DNA of 64,000 nucleotides from Zanthoxylum bungeanum (lineage: Eukaryota > Streptophyta > Magnoliopsida > Sapindales > Rutaceae). The notes under the pieces are model-generated. The model had not been told where the DNA came from. It saw only the letters and a program-made list of their open reading frames with translations, and made no database searches. This document shows, piece after piece, positions 11,823 through 20,258 of this stretch. Numbering within the stretch: the stretch's first letter is position 1; each line of letters starts with the position of its first letter. Both the position numbers and the translations under genes were made by a program. The DNA is taken from NCBI GenBank assembly GCA_019454045.1, contig SKCR01049635.1:1-64000 (forward strand), given 5' to 3'.

Positions 11823-14248
11823 ATTGACTACCAGAAACTGAACAAAACAACAAGAAAATATCATTTTCTGCTGCCATTCATTGATCAGATGCTAGATAGA
11901 CTGGCGGGACATGAGTTCTATTGCTTTCTGGACGGATATTCGGGGTACAATCAGATTGTCATTGCCCCAGAAGATTAGGAGAAAACCACCTTTACATGTC
12001 CGTATGGTACTTTTGCATTCCGCAGGATGCCATTTGGACTATGTAATGCTCCTGCCACATTCCAACGTTGCATGATGTCCATTTTCTCAGATATTCTGGA
12101 ACATAGTATGGAGGTTTTTATGGATGATTTCTCTGTGTTTGGAGACTCTTTTGACTACTGCTTGCAAAATTTGGAACATGTATTACAAAGATGCGAAGAT
12201 ACCAACCTGGTACTCAACTGAGAGAAATGCCACTTCATGGTGCAGGAAGGTATCGTCCTGGGACATCGGATCTCATAAAAGGGAATCGAGGTAGACAAAA
12301 CAAAGATTGAAACAATTGAAAAACTACCTCCACCAATATCACTCAAAGGGATTCGGAGCTTTCTCGGACATGTAGGTTTTTATAGGAGATTTATCAAAGA
12401 CTTCTCAAAGATTGCTAAACCTTTGTGCAATCTTTAAGAGAAAGATGTGCCTTTCAACTTCACCAAAGAATGCCAGGAAGCTTTTGAGATCCTAAAACAG
12501 AAGCTGGTTTCTGCTCCTATCATTGTAGCACCAGACTGAACCCTTCCATCTGAGGTAATGTGTGACGTTAGTGATTTTGCTGTAGGTGCAATTTTGGGAC
12601 AATGGAAAGCAAAGATTTTCCACACCATTTACTACTCCAGCAGAACTTTGAATGAAGCTCAACTCAACTACACAACCACTGAAAATGAGTTGCTCAGAGT
12701 TGTGTACGCTTTTGAAAAATTCTGCTCCTATCTGTTGGGTCCCAAAGTGGTGGTCTACACAGATCATTCAGCAATCAAATACTTGATCACGAAGAAAGAT
12801 GCCAAACCCATATTGATCCGTTGGATACTTTTTCTACAAGAATTTGACGTGGAGATCAGAGATAGGAAAGGGACAGAAAACCAGGTGGCAGGTCATTTAT
12901 CGAGGCTTGAGAATGGAGAAACAGCTGACAAAGAACTGACAATCAAAGAAACTTTTCCAGATGAACAGCTGTTTGCCATAAAACAACATGATGCTCCTTG
13001 GTATGCAGATTATGTCAATTACATAGTGTCAGGAAAATGGCAGTTGGAATGGACAACTCAGCAACGAAAAAATTTCTTCAAAGAAGTCAAGCACTATGTT
13101 TGGGATGAGCAGTACCTGTTCAAACACTGTGCTGATCAATTATTGAGATGGTGTATTCCACAGGAGGAGGACAACAGTGTTCTTGAACATTATCATTCAT
13201 CACCATATGGCGGACACTTCAGCGGAAACAAAATTGTAGCCAAAGTCCTACAATCAGGTTTGTTCTGGCCCACTCTTGTTAAAGATGCTTATTTGTTTTC
13301 TCTTCAATGTGACAGGTGCCAGAGAACAGGAAATATTTCAAGGAGAAATGAAGGACATCTGCAAAACATTCTGGAAGTAGAGATATTCGATGTGTGGGGT
13401 ATTGATTTTATGGGACTCTTTGTGTCATCGTTTGGAAACCTGTACATATTGGTTGCTGTAGACTACGTCTCCAAATGGGTTGAAGCAATCGTACTGCCAT
13501 CAAATGATTCAAAAGTGGTGATCAAATTCCTTAAAAAAAATATTTTCACTCGTTTCAGAATACCTCTGCTATTATCAGTGATGGTGGCACACATTTCTGC
13601 AACAAATATTTCGATGCGCTCCTATCCAAATATGGAGTTACTCATAAAGTTGCCACTGCCTACCATCCTCAGTCAAATGGACAGGTTGAAGTTTCAAACA
13701 GGGAGATCAAAAGAATCGTGGAAAGAATCGTCAGATCAACAAGGAGGGACTGGTCTATAAAACCGGATGACGCATTATGGGCCTATCAGACAGCTTACAA
13801 GACACCCATTGATATGTCCCCATATCGTATGGTGTTTGGGAAAGTATGCCATCTGCCAGTTGAGCTTGAACACAAGTCGTAATGGGCACTGAAGAAGTTG
13901 AATCTTGATCCACAAGCTGCAGGAGAGAAATGACTTCACCAACTCAACGAATTGGAGGAGTTTCATCTACAGGCTTATGAGAATGCCAGATTATACAAAG
14001 AAAAGACCAAGAAATGGCATGACCAAAAAATAGTGCACAGACAATTGGAACCAAGACAGCAGGTGTTGTTGTACAATTCAAGGTTAAAACTTTTCCCTGG
14101 AAAGTTAAAATCAAGGTGGTCAGGTCCATTTGTGATCACTCAGGTTTTACCATATGGAGTTGTTGAGTTACTTGATCCCAACACCAACGAAACATTCAAG
14201 GTTTACAGTCAACGTGTCAAGCACTATTGGGGAGAATCATTTGAGTGA
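11823..14248 (+). pseudogene. Athila pol fragment: RT, RNase H, integrase (broken)
   Basis: The sequence starts mid-RT at the DYxKLN block. The RT catalytic box is FMDD (12117-12128), a variant common in Athila. It is followed by RNase H ([12 protein letters not shown]), the integrase HHCC finger (13180-13325, ending CDRCQRTG), and the integrase core and C-terminal domain ending HYWGE at 14248. In-frame stops lie at 11976 (TAG), 12219 (TGA), 12276 (TAA), 12435 (TAA), 12537 (TGA), 13880 (TAA) and 13931 (TGA), and one frameshift lies near 13565. Several stops look like C-to-T or G-to-A changes in Gln, Trp or Arg codons, as expected from decay of methylated cytosines. This pol is not functional. 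Confidence 0.9.
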
Positions 14249-14384
14249 CAAAAAGAAAGTGTCACACTTTCAGATCCAGCCTAACATTCGAGAAGTCACG
14301 TCTAGCTGACGACGTTAAACTTAGCACTCGTAGGGAGGCAACCCATGCAATTTGTGTATATATTATGATCTGGTGTGTTTTATT

Positions 14385-14408
14385 TTTGTGTGTTTAATTT
14401 TTGCAGGT
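14385..14408 (+). promoter_or_regulatory. Candidate 3' splice acceptor before the first accessory ORF
   Basis: A T-rich tract ends in TTTTTGCAG at 14406, 16 nt before the ATG at 14423, with no other ATG between. Spliced subgenomic RNAs for the env-position gene are known in Athila-like elements such as barley Bagy-2. The donor would lie upstream of the window. Confidence 0.45.
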
Positions 14409-14422
14409 AAAGTCATTTCACG

Positions 14423-14890
14423 ATGGAAGAAGCTCTCGCAAATCTTCACAAGCAATTCCCTTCTCTCCCTAAAAAATCTTTGATGAAAGTCTACAAAGCT
14501 CGCTTGGAACGAATGAGACTACTGATGATTAAAGGTATTCCTACTGACATTCGTTGGATTATTGAAGCACGAGTCTGATTGGCAGGTGAGTCCTCTGACT
14601 CTTTTATTTCACATCTGCCTGGTTTAGGAAGAAACATCTATGCTAAAAAGAGAAGAGCTAAAAGAATGGGTGTATGCTATAAATGTGCTCGTATGTTTTG
14701 TGATACTCATTTTCGTTCTTTAGGAATGGTGTCTGATAACCGTGAAGATAAGATTAATTTCATTAGGGATGGCTTGAGTAAGGAGTCTTTGGATGACATA
14801 TCTAAAACTCTTGAGACGAATCCCAGTGGATATGTATATCACGAAATCGCGTGTTATATACACAATTCCAAAGAGAAAGACAACAGTTAA
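14423..14890 (+). pseudogene. Basic Cys/His-finger protein in env position (viral NABP-like), one in-frame stop
   Basis: One reading frame of 155 sense codons runs from ATG 14423 to TAA 14890, interrupted by a TGA at 14576-14578. The part after the TGA has a strongly basic block (YAKKRRAKR, about 14639-14665) directly followed by C-x2-C-x4-C-x2-H (Cys codons 14675, 14684 and 14699, His 14708). A basic patch abutting a short Cys finger, preceded by a G-x-G-R-x-x-Y-A stretch, is the layout of the small nucleic-acid-binding cysteine-rich proteins of carla-, viti- and allexiviruses, several of which suppress RNA silencing. I infer kinship from this pattern alone. It is not an Athila env protein: I see no membrane segment. 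It could instead be an unrelated zinc-finger ORF. The TGA may be decay (Arg or Trp codon). Confidence 0.45.
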
Positions 14891-15104
14891 GTCTTGGGAA
14901 TCTGACTCAAAAGGACCGTGTTTGCCAATTTTTAGAAAATTGGATGGGAAGCTTGTCTCTGACGCATAGATGTCAATCAAGCCGTAAATTATTGTAAATA
15001 TTATATCTCTTTGTCTTTCCCTAATAATTGTGATTTGTTTTGTTGTTTTCTTTTATTTTCTCCGACAAGATCCAGACTCTTTCTTTTTTACTATCACGAT
15101 TTAT
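14891..15104 (+). other. Spacer between the two accessory ORFs
   Basis: AT-rich, with a T-rich stretch from 15000 that leads into the acceptor-like site at 15137. Together with 15105-15241 it looks like an untranslated intron-like spacer. No ORF is seen. Confidence 0.5.
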
Positions 15105-15140
15105 TTTACTGTTTAACTAATAATTTTCATTTGGCAGGTA
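15105..15140 (+). promoter_or_regulatory. Candidate 3' splice acceptor before the LOG-like gene
   Basis: A branch-point-like TAACTAAT (15115-15122) and a T-rich run precede TTTGGCAG ending at 15137. From there to the LOG start at 15242 there is no ATG, so a spliced RNA would translate LOG first. A further CAG/GT site (CTAACCAG, about 15932) follows the gene. Confidence 0.4.
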
Positions 15141-15241
15141 CTAGTGCTATTATTTTTACTCACCTTTTTTAGGTGTTATAAATTCAACTCATCTTTGCAC
15201 TTTTGAAGGCATCCACATTTGAGAAAAAAAACATACATAAA

Positions 15242-15895
15242 ATGGAAGCTACTTCAAGAAGATGGGTTGAAAATATCTGTGTGTTTTGTGGTACTAGTGT
15301 TGGTACTAAGCCACAATATATAGCAGCAGCACAAGAATTGGGACGAGTCATAGCTGAGAAGAATATGCACCTAGTATATGGCGGAGACAGTCTTGGACTA
15401 ATGGGGATCATTTCAAAGGCCGTACATGATGGAGGCAGTCAAGTTTTGGGAATCATCCCAAAACCCTTGGCAGAGGCAGATCTTATAGGATTATCAAACG
15501 GAGAAGAACTGATCGTGCCAGGTATGTCTGAACGACTGGTGGAAATGATTAAATGTGCTGATGCTTTTATTGCTTTGCTAGGTGGTTTGGGTACGTTGAA
15601 GGAGATTTTTACAGTGCTATTTTGGGCGAACTTGAACATACACCAGAAACCAATTGGATTGTTCAACGCAGAAGGATTTTATGATTTTCTTTGTGTATTT
15701 ATTGATGATGCCCGGAGAAATGGATTCGTGTCAAAACCTTTAAAAGAACTTCTCTTCACTGCCAGAACTGTCCAGGATTTAATTGACCAAATCTTAGCCT
15801 ATGAACCACAAATTGACCCTATCCTTTCCAAGATAAAATGGTACGATGATGATCGTGGTAAGAAGCGTCGGATAAATCTGGATCTTAACCTTTAA
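15242..15895 (+). CDS. LOG: LOG-like cytokinin riboside 5'-monophosphate phosphoribohydrolase captured by Athila
   Basis: LOG enzymes release active cytokinin bases from cytokinin ribotides in the cytosol and nucleus. This intact 217-residue ORF has the usual LOG length when started at ATG 15242 (context AAAATGG); the frame is open about 13 codons further upstream but without an ATG. Visible motifs are CVFCG (13-17), YGGDSLGLMG (46-55, family YGGGxxGLMG), MSERLVEM (95-102, family MHERKAEM) and LGGLGTLKE (113-121, family PGGYGTLEE). The catalytic Arg98 and Glu121 are kept, but Gly49, His96, Lys99 and Pro113 are replaced by Asp, Ser, Leu and Leu, so activity is uncertain. There are no introns, unlike plant LOG genes, which fits capture from an mRNA. 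The C-terminus is unusual: KKRR (15860-15871) followed by LDLNL (15878-15892), an LxLxL EAR-type motif. It sits between Athila pol and the 3' LTR and is stop-free although pol has seven stops. Confidence 0.85.
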   Translation: MEATSRRWVENICVFCGTSVGTKPQYIAAAQELGRVIAEKNMHLVYGGDSLGLMGIISKAVHDGGSQVLGIIPKPLAEADLIGLSNGEELIVPGMSERLVEMIKCADAFIALLGGLGTLKEIFTVLFWANLNIHQKPIGLFNAEGFYDFLCVFIDDARRNGFVSKPLKELLFTARTVQDLIDQILAYEPQIDPILSKIKWYDDDRGKKRRINLDLNL

Positions 15896-17187
15896 ATTTC
15901 CCATTTAGATGTAGAATTTCAGCTAACCAGGTACTATCTTCTAAACTCTTATTCTATTGTTTAAGGCATTGGGGACAATGTATCATTTAGGTTTGGGGGT
16001 GGGGAATAGTTGATTAGTATCTTGTTTGTATTTTGTTTTTATTTTTTAGTCCAAAATTTTTCGAAAAATACAAAAAAATTGAAAAAATTTACAAAAAAAT
16101 CAAATTTTTTTTGTGTTTGTGTTTTTAATTTGATCAATCGGGTGAAATTGGTGTGAGATAGCTGTGTAAGGAATTTCCACTCCAGAGACGTATCTCAAAC
16201 CTATTTCGGAACAAGTTAATTTTTCGTTTATTTCCTTTTGAATTATTTAATTTGTGAATTCTCCATAAAATTAACTAAAAATTGATCTTCATATGCTCAG
16301 TTGAGAGGTATTATTAACGTGCATGGTAACATACGGACATGAGCTGTAATTGAAAAGCTTGTAATATTCAGTGCTCTAGTTTAATTGGAGGAAGCATCTA
16401 TGAAAAGCGATGGGATAAAAAAATATCTGAGATCTGAGTTATTAAGTCTGTAAGGGTGTCTTAACACCTAGTGCCCTAAAGCCAACTGGTTTGGGAGTCA
16501 CTGGCCCAAAGCTCGCTACATGGATCAAAGATGTTGTAAAAATATATATATATCTGAAGTCTGAGTAATTAAGTCCGTAGGGGTGTCTTACCACCTAGTG
16601 CCCTAAAGCCAACTGGTTTGGGAGTCACTGACCCAAAGCTCGCTACATAGACAAAAGATATTGTATATAAATAAAAAAAATCAGAAAAAAAATATTCCAT
16701 TGCTGCAAAAAGGTGTTAATTCTGATAAAACTTTAGGACAAAAATATTACTCTCTTCTCAACTGCACTTGTGACTATTGTGGGCAAAATGAGTTTATTAA
16801 TATTTTGTTGGCTGTGTATATGGAGAATGGTAAATACAATCGGAGAATTTATTTATTCGGTAATTTAGAAAGAAAGAAAACAACTAGTAACTTGGAGTAG
16901 AAGTTTCACTTGATTAGTCACTAACTTCTTTATTCTCTTTTCTCTTGTCTTTTTGTTTTTGTGTGCATTAGTTTTATTATCTTTTTACTTTTGTAAAATA
17001 TTTGTGGGTATCATTGCTGTAAACCCTCACGAGACTACAACTTATCCACTAGGGACACCTAGGGGTTTAAAAGCTTATTGCATACGCTAAATGCAACCGT
17101 GATCCCTACGAAAGTGGCTTAGTTTAATTTTATTTTAAAGATGTTTATATTATTTTGTGTTTTGCTCGAGGACTAGCAAAATGTTAG
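15896..17187 (+). other. Athila 3' untranslated region
   Basis: This region contains the conserved Athila block GGGGACAATG...TTTGGGGGTGGGG (15971-16004), which looks like an internal polypurine tract, then A/T-rich DNA, a roughly 127 bp tandem duplication (16443-16655) and the usual AT-rich approach to the 3' LTR, including GCTCGAGGACTAGCAAAATG at 17164-17183. A 79-codon open frame at 16661-16900 has no recognisable domain and is probably chance. Confidence 0.6.
16443..16655 (+). repeat. 127 bp tandem duplication in the Athila 3' UTR
   Basis: The block from TAAGTCTGTAAGGGTGTCTT to about CTCGCTACATGG recurs starting at 16570 with about 5% differences. Both copies contain CCCTAAAGCCAACTGG and GGGAGTCACTG. 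The first also includes a short (AT) run. Confidence 0.8.
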
Positions 17188-17198
17188 GTTTGGGGGTG
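17188..17198 (+). promoter_or_regulatory. Polypurine tract of the Athila element
   Basis: GTTTGGGGGTG directly abuts the LTR start TGATGAGTGG at 17199. It primes plus-strand DNA synthesis. Confidence 0.75.
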
Positions 17199-17429
17199 TG
17201 ATGAGTGGTAAATGTATCATTATTTCCCACTTATTTGACCTAATATTTTGTATAGATTCTTGAGTTTTGTGAATATTTTGATGTGTTTTGTGTTATTTTG
17301 TAGATAAATAAAGTTTCAGGACATTCTGGAGGTGATTTGGGGACAAAACAGTGAAAAACAGACAAAAGGGCAAAGTTGTCTTTTCATGCGTAGCGACGCC
17401 TAACGTGCGCCGGAAGCTACTAACATGCA

Positions 17430-17728
17430 CCGGTGACACGTGTCAAAATCTGAGAAGTTTGACTTGCTAACGTGCGCCAGACTTTACTAATGTGCATCGT
17501 GCCATGTGTCAACATCACAACCGATCCGCTAACGTGAACCATGCCACGTGTCACAATCCACATCGCCACATATCGCCACGTCAGCACAATTATTGAGTTA
17601 ATCATCCAAAATGCCACGTCGGTAGATAAGAATCTGAAGCAGCCAATCAGCGACTGACACGTGGCAGCGTCACGACGCAAGAGAAATTCACGTGTCGCGA
17701 CGCGTGAGGTTTATCGACCCCTATAAAT
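17430..17728 (+). promoter_or_regulatory. Athila LTR promoter with ACGTG (G-box/ABRE-like) cluster
   Basis: At least five ACGTG-core sites (GACACGTGTC near 17437, CCACGTGTC near 17551, CACGTCAG near 17577, GACACGTGG near 17657, CACGTGTCGC near 17690) precede the TATA box CTATAAATTC at 17721. The related LTR at 38305-40292 keeps such sites (for example GACACGTGGC and CCACGTGTCC) upstream of its TTTATAGG. In plants ACGTG cores bind bZIP/bHLH factors of ABA, light and stress pathways; regulation here is inferred. Confidence 0.5.
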
Positions 17729-17919
17729 TCAGCTCGAAATTTCAGTTTCAGATGTACCTTCCTCTCTGTAATCGTCTGAGTAAATAAGGAGTTTGTATTT
17801 AATTTAGTTTAATTTCAGTTTTTAATTAATTTTAATTACTTTCTGTAATAGTAATTTACTTTCTTTACTTTTTTCAGTTTTTACTATTCAGTAATGAGGA
17901 GGTAACTTCCCCCTGCTGG

Positions 17920-18280
17920 GGTGAAAGGTAAAACTTTTATTACTGCTATTTAGATTAATCTCCCTTAATTATAATATATTCACTATTTAAAATTTGACTT
18001 AACAAGGATACCGCTATATTGGTCGGTTGGTAATTAAATATAAACTGATTTTAACCTGACTAAGCATGGATACCGCCTGGTTGGTCGGTTGGTAATTACT
18101 GTCTATATGGCTGGTTTATGGACAAATAATGATATCGCATTTATGGTCGGTAGGACTTAATTTGACTTAATCAGGTTACCGCCTATATGGCTAGTTGATA
18201 ATATCACACAAGTTAATATATTATATTAAGGGAGATATCTAAAATAGTAGTGATAAAAGTAGATCCTCTACCCCTAGCAT
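17920..18280 (+). other. Long imperfect inverted repeat enclosing tandem repeats in the Athila LTR
   Basis: The left arm, about 17928-17985 (through ATTAATCTCCCTTAATTATA), pairs with the right arm, about 18216-18275 (ATTAAGGGAGATATCTAAAATAG and on to GTAGATCC), over roughly 50 bp with mismatches. Between them lie four degenerate units of GATACCGC...TGGTCGGTTGGTAATTA. The solo LTR at 39182-39540 keeps both arms and the repeats. Confidence 0.6.
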
Positions 18281-19095
18281 TTTCTTTTATTGTAATTTTC
18301 TTTATTTACTTTTCAACATTTTACTTTTTGTCTTTTATTTTATTTAAGTTTTTACTAGCCCTAGTTATGTGTCGTAACTAAGTTAGTTATCTGGAGTTGT
18401 GATGAATTCCAATATCACCGGTTTATAAGGGGTTATTTTATAGTTTGGGTAATATAAGGGTTTACTTATTAAGTCTTAAGCTTAATGCTTCTTGTTAACT
18501 GGCCATTAATAAGATTGATCTGGTAAACTTAAAATAAGTTTGACAAAGGAATTTTAGGTTTTAGCCTTAGACTTAATAGCCCACGATCTTCTTTGAGGAT
18601 AGATAACCCTTTAATAGATTTCCTTACAGGATAGACATATACCTGCCGGGCGGGAGTAGCCATAATTGGAACTTAATCTTAATAAATCCAGGTAATTTGG
18701 TTGATATAGACATATGGTTCAATTGGATTATACTGGGTATTTGCATCTGACTATCGACAGAGGCTTTTGCATAATTTCGTGTTCCAGGTTAGTAAACCGA
18801 CATATTACACAAACATGAAATAACCATTTCATCTTTAAAAAGATATTGGAAGAAATCACAACCCTGGATTGTTTTATAAATTTGAATTTTCCTCAACCTA
18901 CTTTCGCGCAATTTTATTTACTTGTTTTAAGTTTAAAGTCATCACCCAGTCAATCAATCAATCTGTTAGATACTAGTAATCATTTGGCCTCATAAAATTA
19001 TTAGCTTAGGTATTAAGTCCTCGTGAGATCGATACTTTTTATACTACTTGAACGATACGTGCGCTTGCGTTATACCCGTGTGATTACGCCGGTCA

Positions 19096-20258
19096 ATATT
19101 TTAGGAACAACTTATGTAGGGATTTCTCATTTACTATCAGTGAAATGATGTGATAGATAATACCTACATTAAGAAGTTTAATTACTTTTATTTTAATCGC
19201 GTCTTTCATGTGAGGATTTACCATTCTCTAGATTGATGTATGTCCTGACATTATTTTCTAAATGTATTTTGTGTGCGAGTATTAATGCTTTTTATGTCTT
19301 TTAAAGCCCATCAATTGTATTTTTATGTTTCTTAAAATATTTAACAACTTACCTTCTTGATTGCCTATAAAGGAGGAAGAAATTACCACAAGGTGAGTTT
19401 GTAAATCTCCAAGAAATGTGTACTTAAATCCTTCAGGCAAAGTCTCTAATTCCAATTTGGATGTTTCCTCTTATTTCTCTTCCTCAAGTATTCCTAATTC
19501 CTCAAAATTTTACTTCTCTTCAGTATCTTCCAGTACATGTGTAGAATCAAATAAAGAACAATCGTTAAAAACATGTGTAGAATCAAGAAGTTTAAATACT
19601 TTTATTTTAATCGCGTCTTTCATGTGAGGATTTACCATTCTCTAGATTGATGTATCTCCTGGCATTATTTTCTAAATGTATTTTTTGTGCGAAGATTAAA
19701 GTATTAATGCTTTTTATGTCTCTTAAAGCCCATAAATTATATTTTTATGTTTTTTACAATATTTAACAACTTACCTTCTTGATCGCTATAAGGGAGGAAG
19801 AAATTACCACAAGGTGAGTTTGCAAATCTCCAAGAAATGTGTACTTTAATCCTTCAGGCAAAGTCTCTAATTCCAATTTGGATGTTTCCTCTTATTTCTC
19901 CTCCTCAAGTATTCCTAATTCCTCAAAATTTTACTTCTCTTCATTATCTTCTAGTACATGTGTAGAATCAAATAAAGAACAATCGTTAGAAATATTTGGA
20001 TCTAATTACATACTTGATTCAAATAAATTAGCTGTATAAATTTTCATAGGGTCAAATAGACTCCCATATTGAATATGTTCCTCTAGAATAGGTTCAATTA
20101 GTTCCATATTATCATTTTCATTGTTCTTATCATATGGTTACTTACACAATTTGATTGTCATCATCATATGGAATCAAATGAACTCAAGCTCTAAGCTCAA
20201 GTAATGCCTGTTTAATTTTATGGTTCCCCATAATGCAAGAAATATTAGGAAAACTAGG
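19096..20258 (-). pseudogene. Decayed antisense Athila/Tat-type protease and linker fragment
   Basis: Read on the minus strand, 20130-20250 shows a gypsy protease remnant (ALLELRA, then VHLIPY, where the family has an ALLDLGAS-VNLxPY pattern). Then 19360-19470 and 19790-19890 each encode the linker ELETLPEG-KYTFLG-LQTHLVVISS that precedes RT in Athila/Tat elements. Stops and frame changes are frequent. The sequence is the older target into which the Athila element at 11823-19095 inserted. Confidence 0.55.
19170..19998. repeat. 414 bp tandem duplication
   Basis: The block beginning AAGTTTAATTACTTTTATTT recurs 414 bp downstream (for example TTTAATCGCG at 19192 and 19606) with few differences. 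It duplicates part of the antisense protease-RT linker. Confidence 0.85.

Larger units (their letters stand above)
11823..19095 (+). mobile_element. Athila-type Ty3/gypsy element, right half, with accessory gene cassette
   Basis: This is the 3' half of an Athila retrotransposon: pol from mid-RT, the conserved post-pol spacer with GGGAGGCAACCCATG (14334-14348), two accessory ORFs in the env position, two TTTGGGGGTG purine tracts (15991 and 17188) and the 3' LTR (17199-19095). The left half (5' LTR, gag, protease, start of RT) must lie upstream of the window, displaced by the LTR array. The five bases after the LTR are ATATT, the predicted target duplication. Confidence 0.85.
17199..19095 (+). 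repeat. 3' LTR of the Athila element
   Basis: The LTR starts TGATGAGTGG and ends CCGGTCA (1897 bp). Its boundaries are supported by the related minus-strand solo LTR at 38305-40292, which has the same ends and a perfect 5 bp target duplication. Internally it has a G-box-rich U3, a TATA box at 17722 and a conserved long inverted repeat in the transcribed part (17920-18280). No ORF. Confidence 0.85.

Noticed and set aside
16661..16900. 79-codon ORF with a CTCDYCG motif after the LOG gene
   Set aside because: The Cys pair looks finger-like, but the ORF is AT-biased, short, and lies in the Athila 3' UTR next to tandem repeats. It has no acceptor-like site like the two accessory genes.
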